A stretch of 64,000 nt of DNA from VXNE01 sp965206615 (GTDB lineage: Bacteria; Pseudomonadota; Gammaproteobacteria; Pseudomonadales; Azotimanducaceae). This document shows positions 7,743-15,608 of this stretch, one piece after another. The position numbers and the translations under genes are program-made. The stretch is taken from NCBI GenBank assembly GCA_965206615.1, contig CBDBKI010000005.1, forward strand, positions 2,108,001-2,172,000, written 5' to 3'. The notes under the pieces are model-generated. The model searched no databases. It saw nothing but the letters and a program-made list of their open reading frames with translations, and was not told the origin of the DNA. The first letter of the stretch is position 1. Every line of letters starts with the position of its first letter.

Positions 7743-8465
7743 TGGTATGGATTTCGTGGCTGGGGCGTAATCAAAATTGCAGAAGCCTGGGATACCCTGA
7801 TGCTGCGACTGGGTTACACCGATTACTTCGCTCAAGGGGGTGACTGGGGCTCCGCGGTAACCACTGCCATCGGCCTGCAAAACAGAGGGAATTGCGCTGG
7901 CATCCACGTCAATATGCCCAACGCCCGTGCGCCCAGGGCAGTGCGGGAAAACCCCTCCGAGCAGGACCAACATGCGCTGAGCCGCTCACAGTTTTATCAG
8001 CAGTGGGATTCCGGGCTATTCCAAGCAGCAAAGTACCCGCCCGCAAACGCTGGGTTATGGTCTGGTTGATTCGCCGGTGGGTCAGGCCATGTGGATTCTG
8101 GAGAAGTTCTACGCTTGGGCAGATTGCAACGGCCATCCCGAAAATGCCCTGACACGCGACGAACTATTGGACAACATTATGTTGTACTGGGTGACTGCGA
8201 GCGGTGCATCGTCTGCACGTTTGTACTGGGAGAGCTTTAACTCAGTATTCGGCGGCGCCAGTCAGCAAGTCGTCGAATTGCCAACCGGATGTAGCTTGTT
8301 TCCAAAAGAAATCGTACCAACCCCAAGGAGTTGGGCAGAAAAACGCTACGGCAATCTCATTTACTGGAACGAGCTGGATAAGGGTGGGCATTTTGCCGCA
8401 TTCGAGCAGCCGGAACTATTCGTCGATGAATTGCGGGCCTGTTTCCGGCTGATGCGTTATCACTG
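7743..8465 (+). pseudogene. Epoxide hydrolase (alpha/beta hydrolase) remnant
   Basis: Two out-of-frame pieces match an EphA-like epoxide hydrolase. The first (to about 8069) reads GWGVIKIAEAWDTLMLRLGY, then the nucleophile elbow QGGDWGSAVT. The second (from about 8050) reads SPVGQAMWILEKFYAWADC, FTRDELL-like TRDELLDN, SSARLYWESF, PTGCSLFPKEI and the catalytic-His block WNELDKGGHFAAFEQPELF. The N-terminal third is missing, and a frameshift near 8045-8060 separates the halves. The 205-bp gap before it (7538-7742) holds no gene. The 3' end is fused to a minus-strand aminoacylase fragment near 8465. Confidence 0.8.
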
Positions 8466-8759
8466 TCCTGGCGGCCTGGGGCTAGAGTTTTGCGCGCCCC
8501 GCAGCAGGCGGCCCGGCAGGTTACCGGTGTGTTCGCCGTTCTCATAGGTCACCTCACCGCTGCAGATAGTATAGCGGTAGCCCTGCGCCTTCTGTATCAG
8601 GCGCTTGCCGCCCCCAGGCAGGTCGTAAACCATTTCCGGTTGCTGCAGTGCGAGCCTGCCGTAATCGATTAGGTTCAGGTCAGCCTTCATACCCTTTGCG
8701 ACAGTGCCGCGGTCATGGAGCCCATAGAGCTGCGCCGTATCACGGCACATTTTCTTCAC
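8460..8759 (-). pseudogene. N-acyl-D-amino-acid deacylase (amidohydrolase) C-terminal fragment
   Basis: The minus-strand frame reads TAQLYGLHDRGTVAKGMKAD, then LNLIDYGRLALQQPEMVYDL, PGGGKRLIQKAQGY and a GEVTYENGEHTGNLPGRLLRG tail. This is the characteristic end of D-aminoacylase/dihydroorotase-like amidohydrolases, where the last beta-sandwich closes. Metal-binding and catalytic parts are absent. It is cut on its 5' side by the IS3 fragment and on its 3' side by the epoxide hydrolase remnant. Confidence 0.75.
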
Positions 8760-8890
8760 TACCTGGCGTTTTCTTCTTCGACCTCTCGCAGCCGTTTGAG
8801 CTCAGAGGCGCTCATGCCGCCGTACTTGCTCTTCCAGTTGTAGAACGTCGCATCACTGATGCCGTGCTTGCGGCAGACCTCGCACTGCGG
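8759..8890 (-). pseudogene. IS3-family OrfA fragment
   Basis: The minus strand reads QCEVCRKHGISDATFYNWKS, then KYGGMSASELKRLREVEEEN. This is the recognition helix and start of the leucine zipper of an IS3-type OrfA, roughly residues 22-65 of ~90. The stop at 8759-8761 follows at once. No orfB or terminal repeat is visible. It interrupts the 3' end of the DUF3604 gene and the 5' side of the aminoacylase remnant. Confidence 0.75.
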
Positions 8891-10799
8891 GGGCGATCCA
8901 GATCGGCGAGCTCCAGGCTCGCTCCTGGATCGTCGCGGGCACCTTCGACGTCGGCTCGACGCCGGCGCGGATCGCGTCCCAGGTCGACCAGCGACAGGTC
9001 GGGTTCTGCAGCACCCGGGCGTAGTAGAGAGCCCGCTCGGTCGGATCGAACGTCGGGTCGCTCCACAAGGTCACGAGCTCGACGTCTCCCTTGTCGAGCG
9101 ATATCGAGCAGTCGTCGAGGTCGACGCTTGCGCCGTTGTCCGGGCATCGATGCGTCCTCGGGTCGGGCGTGAGGCCGTTGGAGCAGGCGACGTCGAAGAC
9201 GCGCTCGTGGGTCTCGCCGCTTTCGTCGATCCAGCTCTTGACGACCTGCGCTCGCTGGAGCCAGGCTTCCCGCGGGTCGCGGGCGGCCTGGACGAAGAAG
9301 CGCGGCGCGTTGCTGGGCTGCGCAGCGAGTTCGCCGCCCATCGGCACGCCGCCGGCGTACGCTCGTTCGGCCGCGTGGTGCTGGTTCGGGAGATCGTCGG
9401 AATAATCGTAGCCGGCGAAGAATCGCACGCGTATGTGCGGGCCCGACGTGGCAAACGTCTCCTTGCGGCGCAAGGCCGCGTAGATCGACTCGCGAGTGTT
9501 CTCCTCGGCCCACACACCGGTCAGCCCCGAGGAGCCCCACTCGATCATTTCGAGTTCGAGCTGAATCTGGCTCCGTCCTTGTCGCCCGTCGGGCAGACTG
9601 CCGCGAGCTGCGGCAGTGCCGTCCATCTTGCCTGCATGGCCGAAGTGCTGGTCCTCCTCCACCGATCCGGCCGCATTGTGGCCGTCACTCGCACCGATGA
9701 AGCCGAAGAGGTAGGGGTTCGCCGCGATCTCGCGCTCTATCTCGAGACCGGCCCGCAGCGCGTCTCGGGCGTAGGCCCCGGTGGTCGCACCTTCGGCGAA
9801 CGACATCGAACCGTCTTCGCCGAACGCCATCGAGTTCTTCCTCCAGATCTCGAAATCGGCCCACTCGTCGTTCGGCGACAGCGCCGGATGCGTCTCCGAG
9901 GTCCCCTTGCCCTGTGTGATCTCCACCAGCGGCTCGTTGCGCCGTCGTTGCTCCGCATAGGCCGCATCGATCGGCTCGCCAGCCCAGTCGGTGCGCTCGA
10001 ACATCTTGCCCTGGCTCCAGTTCGAGTTGTGCGGGATCGCGAGCGCTTCGATCCCGTTGGCGCGTTGCTCGTCGAGCCACGTCCAGAGGTCTTCGGGGTT
10101 GAGCGAGTCGACAGCGCTGAACGGCAGCGCGGGCACGTCGTTGCCGGAAAAGATCACGTTGCGGTGAAGGTTCACACCGCCCGGCGTGGGGGAGAATTCG
10201 TAGGCCACGAAGGTCGTGAAGCGCCCCGGATCGTCGTGGCGCTCTGCCGCCGCGACCGTCTCCTGCCAGATCGAGCGAACGACCGGCAAGGGGTCGAGGC
10301 CCGAGACGGGGTTGCCTCGCACCCACCCGTCGAGTGCGCGGCCCGCTTCCCAGCGGTCCTTCGGGTCGCCGCTCCGCATCTTCACCGCCACGGGGTGGCT
10401 GCCCAGGGGATGTCCGGGGTCGGCCAGCGCACGGGCGACGCCGAGATACTCCGCGTGGTCGGTGACCGCGAGGAAGTCGAGCGGCCCGCCCCGAAGCCGG
10501 ATCGAGTAGCCGAGCGGGTGGGCAAGGGCCTCTCCCTTGGCGAAGCGGTACGCGTCGTCGGGGGTGGCTCGGACACCGAAGGTGTAGGCGTCGGTCGAGT
10601 TCTGCGTGTGAATGTGCAGATCGCCGAAGTAGGCGTGGCGCGGCGCGCTCGCACCGGCCGCACTGGCCGGAGCCGCTCGGTGCTCTGGAGTCTTCGCTTC
10701 GACGCCCGCCAGCTCGGGTCGTTCCGCTGCTTGCTCGCATCCCGCGGCCAGCAGCGCCATTGCGGCGACCCAGCCGTGTCTTCGAACGAACGTTCTCAC
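8853..10799 (-). CDS. DUF3604 lipoprotein (PHP-like metal-dependent)
   Basis: About 648 residues from GTG 10799, preceded by GGGGAGGA at ideal spacing. A lipoprotein signal (AMALLAAGCEQ) predicts an exported, lipid-anchored protein. DUF3604 landmarks include GDLHIHTQNSTDAYTFG with metal-ligand histidines, FLAVTDHAEYLG, AIPHNSNWSQG, EITQGKGTSETHP and GFIGASDGHNA. The family has a PHP-like fold; the substrate is unknown. The native C-terminal motif QERAWSSPIW is present, but the last ~12 residues come from the adjoining IS3 fragment, so only the extreme end is replaced and the enzyme may still fold. No operon partner is evident; the next upstream gene on this strand is 120 bp away. Confidence 0.85.
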   Translation of the reverse strand: MRTFVRRHGWVAAMALLAAGCEQAAERPELAGVEAKTPEHRAAPASAAGASAPRHAYFGDLHIHTQNSTDAYTFGVRATPDDAYRFAKGEALAHPLGYSIRLRGGPLDFLAVTDHAEYLGVARALADPGHPLGSHPVAVKMRSGDPKDRWEAGRALDGWVRGNPVSGLDPLPVVRSIWQETVAAAERHDDPGRFTTFVAYEFSPTPGGVNLHRNVIFSGNDVPALPFSAVDSLNPEDLWTWLDEQRANGIEALAIPHNSNWSQGKMFERTDWAGEPIDAAYAEQRRRNEPLVEITQGKGTSETHPALSPNDEWADFEIWRKNSMAFGEDGSMSFAEGATTGAYARDALRAGLEIEREIAANPYLFGFIGASDGHNAAGSVEEDQHFGHAGKMDGTAAARGSLPDGRQGRSQIQLELEMIEWGSSGLTGVWAEENTRESIYAALRRKETFATSGPHIRVRFFAGYDYSDDLPNQHHAAERAYAGGVPMGGELAAQPSNAPRFFVQAARDPREAWLQRAQVVKSWIDESGETHERVFDVACSNGLTPDPRTHRCPDNGASVDLDDCSISLDKGDVELVTLWSDPTFDPTERALYYARVLQNPTCRWSTWDAIRAGVEPTSKVPATIQERAWSSPIWIAPAVRGLPQARHQ

Positions 10800-10817
10800 G
10801 TGTCCTCCCCAGTCCTT

Positions 10818-10852
10818 GGCGGCATTACCTTCAAGGAGGTGCCGAATCGGAT
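10818..10852. repeat. 35-bp direct repeat, copy 1
   Basis: The sequence starting ggcggcattaccttcaagga and ending gccgaatcggat recurs exactly at 14927-14961. Here it lies just upstream of the DUF3604 ribosome site. Confidence 0.85.
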
Positions 10853-10919
10853 CGTGCGGCCCTGCCTGTCGTGAGGGAGTCGATATCGACAGCGACACCC
10901 ACTGACGAGCAGCGGCCGT

Positions 10920-11801
10920 TTACAGGAATGACAGGCCCATCTCGTCCGCAACACCGGTGATGTAGTCTCTGGCGAGGTCGTATTCGTATTCCTGCATGCC
11001 CGTCATGGGCTCGGTCAGTAGCGGCGTATCGGGCGGCAGGCGATTCAGCTCGCTCAGGTACGTCCGGTAGTCCACGAGACCGGTTCCCGCCCGGCATTGC
11101 TCAATCCCGAGGGGGAACGTGGCGGGCAGTAGTGTCACGTCTTTGACATGGCAGCTGAGGATGTCACGACCGAGCTTGTCGAAGCACTCCTTGATGAGCT
11201 TGCCGTTGTTGAAGCAGCGATCAGGCGAGTTCAGGATATTCACCGGATCGAGATGCACACCGAAACTCTCCCGGTCCACCGCCTTCTGTAATGCGACATA
11301 GCTGTCGGGATCGCTCGGGTGGATAAAGGGCATCATCTCCAGCGCGAACTTCGTTCGTCGGGGCCGCACCGCGTCGATTACCTCGCGCACCCTTTCCACG
11401 ATCATGTCCCGGCACTCGTCGGTCAGGTTCTTTGGATGGGGCATGTAAAACGAGTTGGGATCACAGGTTCCGGGCATTTCCAGGAAGCACCGGGCACCGA
11501 CCTCGTCGGCCAGCGCAAAGCGTTCGCAAAGATGTTCGTGCCATGCCGCACGCTTTTCCGAATCGGGGTCGATCAGATTGCCGGCCTCTTCAAAGGAGAT
11601 CAGGCCATGAAGTTCCGCAATCAGAACATCCTCCGCGGCGAAAGCTGTCTCGACGGCGCGGATGTGCCCGGGGTCTTTCAGCGAGATGTCGGGGCAAAAC
11701 GCAGCCCGATAGCCCTTGGCGCGGTGCCCTTTGGCCAGCGCGGCCGGGTCGTCGGTCTCCGCAGCGAACACCTCTGCAGCGAAAGGGCCGCCTAATCTCA
11801 T
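10920..11801 (-). CDS. Sugar phosphate isomerase/epimerase-like TIM barrel
   Basis: A 293-residue cytoplasmic protein of the xylose-isomerase-like/AP-endonuclease-2 barrel superfamily. Barrel strand motifs carrying metal ligands are visible: LIAELHGLI, FLEMPGTCDPN, FALEMMPF, FGVHLDPVNILNSP (His/Asp), ILSCHVKDV and LLTEPM (final Glu). Start ATG 11801 has AAGGAG seven bases upstream. Members isomerise or epimerise sugars and related polyols; the substrate is not evident. It is followed on the same strand by a DUF3604 gene and preceded by a small unknown gene and a PhyH dioxygenase, so these may form one transcription unit. Confidence 0.8.
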   Translation of the reverse strand: MRLGGPFAAEVFAAETDDPAALAKGHRAKGYRAAFCPDISLKDPGHIRAVETAFAAEDVLIAELHGLISFEEAGNLIDPDSEKRAAWHEHLCERFALADEVGARCFLEMPGTCDPNSFYMPHPKNLTDECRDMIVERVREVIDAVRPRRTKFALEMMPFIHPSDPDSYVALQKAVDRESFGVHLDPVNILNSPDRCFNNGKLIKECFDKLGRDILSCHVKDVTLLPATFPLGIEQCRAGTGLVDYRTYLSELNRLPPDTPLLTEPMTGMQEYEYDLARDYITGVADEMGLSFL

Positions 11802-11847
11802 CGTCTGTCTCCTTGTGGCAGTTGCCAACGCAGCGCTGCTGCCGGAC

Positions 11848-12267
11848 TCAGGCCGTATACGGGGCCAAGCGGTTGTGGAACTCGATGATCCAGGGCGGAA
11901 GCCTCTCCATGTCACCCTCGATCGCCAGGTTAGGGTCCTCGGGCGGAGTCGGGTTCTTCGCCTGCTCTTCGAGAAAGTCCGGGGTGTAGATTCGCCGTGC
12001 GTCGGCGGGGTCCCAGCTCCCTTGCATGTAGAGGTCGACGTCCTTCGAATTCCCCTTCTCGCACCGCACGTCCTTACCGTCGATGTAGAAGCACCAGCTC
12101 ATTGTGCCGTCTTCGTCGGCGTACTCCTTCGGCGCGTCGATGAACACTTCACAGACGCTCAGCTGGAAGCCATCCTCTCCGCACTCCCGCGCCACCTCGG
12201 CGAGGATCTTGGTCGCGAGCTCGTACCATTCCGGGCTTGCGAGCTCGACCTTCTTTGGATCGGACAT
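11848..12267 (-). CDS. Conserved hypothetical protein, 139 aa
   Basis: ATG 12267 lies behind a GGGAAGGGAG site. The protein is acidic, without signal peptide or membrane segment. Visible features are an N-terminal amphipathic helix (EWYELATKILAEVARECG), a beta-rich centre (SWCFYIDGKDVRCEKG) and LYMQGSWDPADARRIYTPDF. The layout resembles small lipid-binding or SCP2-like proteins, but no diagnostic motif confirms that. It sits 29 bp after the PhyH dioxygenase gene and 46 bp before the TIM-barrel gene, all on the minus strand. Confidence 0.65.
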   Translation of the reverse strand: MSDPKKVELASPEWYELATKILAEVARECGEDGFQLSVCEVFIDAPKEYADEDGTMSWCFYIDGKDVRCEKGNSKDVDLYMQGSWDPADARRIYTPDFLEEQAKNPTPPEDPNLAIEGDMERLPPWIIEFHNRLAPYTA

Positions 12268-12296
12268 TTGACTACTCCCTTCCCGCTCTGCCCGGC

Positions 12297-13202
12297 TCAT
12301 TGCTGCGACATGAGCAGCGTCTTCATCGTCTTGTCGGGGTCGGGGGCGACGCCCTGCGGGCTTTTGGATCCAAAGAGCAGGTCGGCACCGACCAGGCCAC
12401 GGATCGCCTCGGACGCAGCGGCCATATACGCCTCGTCGCGCAACAGATGCGTGTAGTCCTCGACGGGCTGCGTGTAGAGGCGCTGACAACTCGCATGCAA
12501 CAGGGTGCGGACGCCCGGAACGGTACGCACACCCGTCTCGTGCCAGGTCGAGCCGGCCCACATGGCAAAGCCCCCTTTCGGGACCACAAGCGGAATGCTC
12601 TTCGCCTCCGCGGCTTCCGCCGCAGACGCCAAGCGCCGGTGCCGGTGGCTGCCCGGAACGAAACGGGTCGCCCCTTCCTCTTCGGTCATTCCCTCGCAGG
12701 GGAGACAGATGGTGGAGACGCAGATGTGCTCAGGCCAGGGTTGCGGAAGCCAGGCATGATCGGCGTGGAGCGGAACCCCCATGTATTCTCCGCCGGGCTC
12801 GGATTGCTGCAGGATCGTCCCGGCCATGGTTCCGGCGCGAAAACCCATCCCGACATTGAATTCCCACATGGCCTGGATCTTGGGCAACGCGACCACTCGA
12901 TCGACCACCGGTTTCCCGAGCAGCATGGAGCACTCGGCAACGCCTTGCGCATGGCCGGCTCCTGCTCCTGTGTGTTCATGTGTCCCCAAGCGTTCGACCT
13001 CCTCGTGGATCACGGCTCGGAGCTCGTCGAGCAAGCCGAGGGGGACGGCGTCGGTGACTACGGTGGCTCCCTGCTCTCGCAACTCCTCGACGTTGCGCCA
13101 CAGATCGAACTCCTCGATGCGCGGCCGCAGTGAGTCGGACACCGCTCCGGGTGCCAGAGCACGCGCGGCCACTTCCGCGATGAGGTTCCCTTGTTCTGCC
13201 AT
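12297..13202 (-). CDS. Phytanoyl-CoA dioxygenase (PhyH) family protein
   Basis: A 301-residue Fe(II)/2-oxoglutarate-dependent oxygenase. The iron-binding HxD lies in VPLHADHAWLP, the distal His in MWAGSTWHETG, and a 2-oxoglutarate-contacting Arg follows in RTVPGVRTLLH. EGATRFVPGSHRHRR is the classic PhyH signature. The N-terminal half has the usual helical entry (FDLWRNVEELREQGATVV). Start ATG 13202 is preceded by GAGGAAAGAG. The substrate is unknown; bacterial homologues hydroxylate small acyl or secondary metabolites. It heads a minus-strand group with the small protein and the TIM-barrel isomerase. An IS inserted just upstream at ~13288 may have separated it from its promoter. Confidence 0.85.
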   Translation of the reverse strand: MAEQGNLIAEVAARALAPGAVSDSLRPRIEEFDLWRNVEELREQGATVVTDAVPLGLLDELRAVIHEEVERLGTHEHTGAGAGHAQGVAECSMLLGKPVVDRVVALPKIQAMWEFNVGMGFRAGTMAGTILQQSEPGGEYMGVPLHADHAWLPQPWPEHICVSTICLPCEGMTEEEGATRFVPGSHRHRRLASAAEAAEAKSIPLVVPKGGFAMWAGSTWHETGVRTVPGVRTLLHASCQRLYTQPVEDYTHLLRDEAYMAAASEAIRGLVGADLLFGSKSPQGVAPDPDKTMKTLLMSQQ

Positions 13203-13256
13203 TCTCTTTCCTCGTCCCGGCCCCTCGGCAGTCTGCGGTACAGAAGGTCAGATTGT

Positions 13257-13272
13257 CAGTGTTGTGGAATCC
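13257..13272. repeat. 16-bp direct repeat, left flank of IS
   Basis: cagtgttgtggaatcc is repeated exactly at 14808-14823, flanking the ISNCY-type element. It lies some 15 bp outside the left terminal motif. Confidence 0.75.
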
Positions 13273-13287
13273 TGTCAAGGCAAAGTA

Positions 13288-14800
13288 GAAATGTCCTCTT
13301 TTCTCCAAAGTTGAAATGTCCCCTTTTGGCCTACAGCGTTTTCATGGGCTATGACGCCCGAACACCGCCGGTGGGGCGGCCTTGTGCGTAGGGAGCGTAG
13401 CGACCGAAGCGCAAGGCCGACGCGCCGCGGCTCACCCCGCGGCGACCCCGGTCGCCTCCGGCTTGAACGGTTGTCGCCAGGGATGGTCCGGGGCCGGCTT
13501 CCAAGCCAGCCGCGACTGCTGCTCCGCCTTCGCGCGATCCACCCGCAGCCGCACGCTCTTGCCGTCCTCGAGCGGCAGCGGATCGGCGCCCTCGCCGAGT
13601 AGCCGAACCGGCAACTCGCGCCCGTCGCGCAGCACCGTCACCTTGCCGTCGAAGCCCTTGCACACCGTCACCGCAGCGCCGCGCAACCGGTAACCCTTGC
13701 CGTGTCCGGTCACCTGGTAGGCGTCCCCCTCGAAGCTGATCGACAGGTTCCGCGTCACCTTGCGCGCATGCTGCTCGCACAGGATCAGATCCAGCTCCCG
13801 CGCGTCGTGCAGCACCGGCCGGTGCGCGTCCGCGGGGTTGCGCGGCGGCACCCCGAAACGCCGGTTGTAGTCCGCCATGAACGTCGGCAGGTAGTTGTTG
13901 CCCGCTTCGATCCCGTCGATCCCGCGCAGTCGCATCTCTTTGACCAGACGGTCCTGCAGCGTGCGGTTGGCGCGCTCCACCCGGCCCTTCGCCTGCGGGC
14001 TCCCGGCGTGGATCGACTCGATGTCCAGCGTCCGCAAGGCCCGCACGAACTGTGTCGGCTCGCCCTCCCGGTCGCGCCGGTTGACCCGGAACACGCCGTA
14101 GCGGTCCGAGTAGTACGCCACCGGCCGGCCACAGGCCGCCAGGTGCGCGCGCGTCGTGCGCATGTACGCCTCGGTCGTCTCCGCCGCGAAGAAGCCCGCC
14201 GCCAGCAGCCGCGACGTCGCGTCGTCCGCGTACACGATCAGCGTGCACCGCGGCGCCCGGCCCTCGAACCAGTCGTGCGGCGAGCCGTCAATCTGCACCA
14301 GGTCGCCCAGACACTCCCGACGCGGCCGGCTCGGATGCGCACGCGTCTCCCGGCGCGCCTTCACCTGCCAGAGCCCGTCCTCGATCAGCCAAACGCGCAA
14401 CGTCTCCGCCGACAACCGGTGGCCGTGCACCTCGACCAGCTTCTCGCGCGCGAAGGTCGGACCGAAGTCCCGGTAGCGCTCCCGCACCAAGTCCAAAATC
14501 TCCCGCCGGACAGCCGCATCGATCGCGTTGTTCGGCCGCCGGCCGCGGCGCGTCGACGCCAGTCCCGCTGCACCCCGCTCCCGGTAGCGCTTCGCAAGAC
14601 GCTTCACCTGGCGCACGCTCAGACCCAGCCGAATCGCCACCTCCCGCTGCGTCAGCCGGCGCTCTGCAACCTGCCCGATCAACCCCGCCCGATCCGCCTC
14701 CGCCACCGTCAGCCTCGCTCCCTCTTCCGCCAATTCCAACTCCTCCGCCACCCCCAAAAGGGGACACTTTAGAATTGGACAAAGGGGACACTACTGCTTT
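13288..14800 (-). mobile_element. ISNCY/IS481-type insertion sequence, apparently complete
   Basis: The left end reads agtagaaatgtcctctttt, then aatgtcccctttt at ~13315. The right end reads aaaaggggacactt at 14756 and aaaggggacactact at 14781. Reverse-complemented, the right end gives agtagtgtcccctttg, so the ends are inverted and each holds two tgtcc-ctttt motifs. One full transposase gene fills the element. Intact ends and gene suggest recent or current mobility. Confidence 0.8.
13432..14757 (-). CDS. ISNCY-family DDE transposase
   Basis: About 440 residues. The N-terminal HTH pair reads RLTQREVAIRLGLSVRQVKR with RERGAAGLASTRRGR. The catalytic core has the first Asp in LVQIDGSPHDWFEGR, the second in YYSDRYGVFRVNRR and the Glu in GSPQAKGRVERANRTLQ. 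A C-terminal Mu-C-like beta domain follows. There is no ATG near the 5' end: TTG 14757 and GTG 14751 are candidates, and family alignments would favour a start near VAEADRAGL, so the N-terminus is uncertain. No frameshift is seen. Its reading frame approaches the left IS end at 13432. Confidence 0.9.
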   Translation of the reverse strand: MGVAEELELAEEGARLTVAEADRAGLIGQVAERRLTQREVAIRLGLSVRQVKRLAKRYRERGAAGLASTRRGRRPNNAIDAAVRREILDLVRERYRDFGPTFAREKLVEVHGHRLSAETLRVWLIEDGLWQVKARRETRAHPSRPRRECLGDLVQIDGSPHDWFEGRAPRCTLIVYADDATSRLLAAGFFAAETTEAYMRTTRAHLAACGRPVAYYSDRYGVFRVNRRDREGEPTQFVRALRTLDIESIHAGSPQAKGRVERANRTLQDRLVKEMRLRGIDGIEAGNNYLPTFMADYNRRFGVPPRNPADAHRPVLHDARELDLILCEQHARKVTRNLSISFEGDAYQVTGHGKGYRLRGAAVTVCKGFDGKVTVLRDGRELPVRLLGEGADPLPLEDGKSVRLRVDRAKAEQQSRLAWKPAPDHPWRQPFKPEATGVAAG

Positions 14801-14807
14801 GGCCTAA

Positions 14808-14823
14808 CAGTGTTGTGGAATCC
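14808..14823. repeat. 16-bp direct repeat, right flank of IS
   Basis: Right copy of cagtgttgtggaatcc (see 13257-13272). Confidence 0.75.
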
Positions 14824-15112
14824 CAGACAGGGACCCGTCAAAGTCGGGGTGCGAGGGCGCGGAGGCTCCAGCGAGGCGGTGAGGTTGGAGCGTTGGGCGA
14901 CGGAAAACGCGTAAGATTTCGCCCTGGGCGGCATTACCTTCAAGGAGGTGCCGAATCGGATGCCGGCTTCGGAGCGCGCTTTTCGCGCCGAGCTCGCCCG
15001 GCCAGATCGCGATCGAGCTGGTGCCGGCGAACGACGAGTGGGCCGATTTCGCGATCTAAGGATAGATTCTTTGTCTGTGATTTCTTTGCTTTTCTGCAAG
15101 AAGTTCCTCGAG
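14824..15112. other. Intergenic, gene-poor; contains repeat only
   Basis: No credible gene. The stretch holds the second 35-bp repeat, followed by a short frame reading VPANDEWADFAI, which echoes the PNDEWADFEIW segment of the DUF3604 protein and may be scrambled debris. A run of AT-rich sequence near 15058-15110 has no identifiable element. Confidence 0.45.
14927..14961. repeat. 35-bp direct repeat, copy 2
   Basis: Exact second copy of 10818-10852, 4.1 kb away in the same orientation, bracketing the TIM-barrel, small-protein, PhyH and IS genes. Confidence 0.85.
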
Positions 15113-15550
15113 TCAAGCTGCGGTAGCGAGCAGCTGAGGGAAGTTGAGCTCTCGGATTTGTATGGCGGTGGCCATGAGGCGTCGGCCGAGGGCGGTGGTT
15201 CTCCAGCGGCGCGAGTGCGGGTACTTGGCGATGAGGCCATGGCTGTGGAATCGATGAAGGATCCTGGAGACCTTGGCACTCTCCCGTTTGCGCACGCCCT
15301 GCTGAGAGGCGAGATGTTGCGTATGTTGGAGCCGCGTTCGCAGGTCGTGGTTGGTGAAGCCGCGCACGGCTTGCGGCATCTGGGCAGCTTGTTGATGCGT
15401 TATGCCAGCCATCTGGTTTTCCTGTTGGCGAAATATCCCGCGACAGAAATTGAAGATCGCCGCGCGCCGCGGGTCTCCGCTTGCGGCCGTGTAAGCACCC
15501 CCCGCGTGCCAGGTAGCACCGAGCCAGATCACGACTGCTCCAGCTTTCAT
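15113..15550 (-). pseudogene. Chimeric remnant: PhyH dioxygenase tail fused to a winged-helix fragment
   Basis: The first ~65 residues (VIWLGATWHAGGAYTAASGD, then IFNFCRGIFRQQENQ) match the distal-His end of a PhyH-type dioxygenase. After GFTNHDLRTRL the sequence becomes a winged-helix segment (AKVSRILHRFHSHGLIAKYP, then RWRTTALGRRLMATA), as seen at the ends of certain transposon-associated DNA-binding proteins. The two parts belong to unrelated families, so the frame is a deletion fusion. It lies between gene-poor DNA and the left end of the IS21 element. Confidence 0.6.
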
Positions 15551-15608
15551 CTCGACATCGATTGCATCTGTATTCTTGTGTTTTCGGGCCCAGTTGTTGG
15601 GGGCTAGC

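Noticed and set aside
8859..10874. Plus-strand open frame of 671 codons opposite DUF3604
   Set aside because: It is the mirror of a clear lipoprotein gene; Arg/Val-rich translation with no motif, typical of antisense frames in high-GC DNA.
12297..13202. PhyH gene as part of a siderophore or antibiotic cluster
   Set aside because: No synthetase, carrier or transport genes are nearby; only isolated enzymes.
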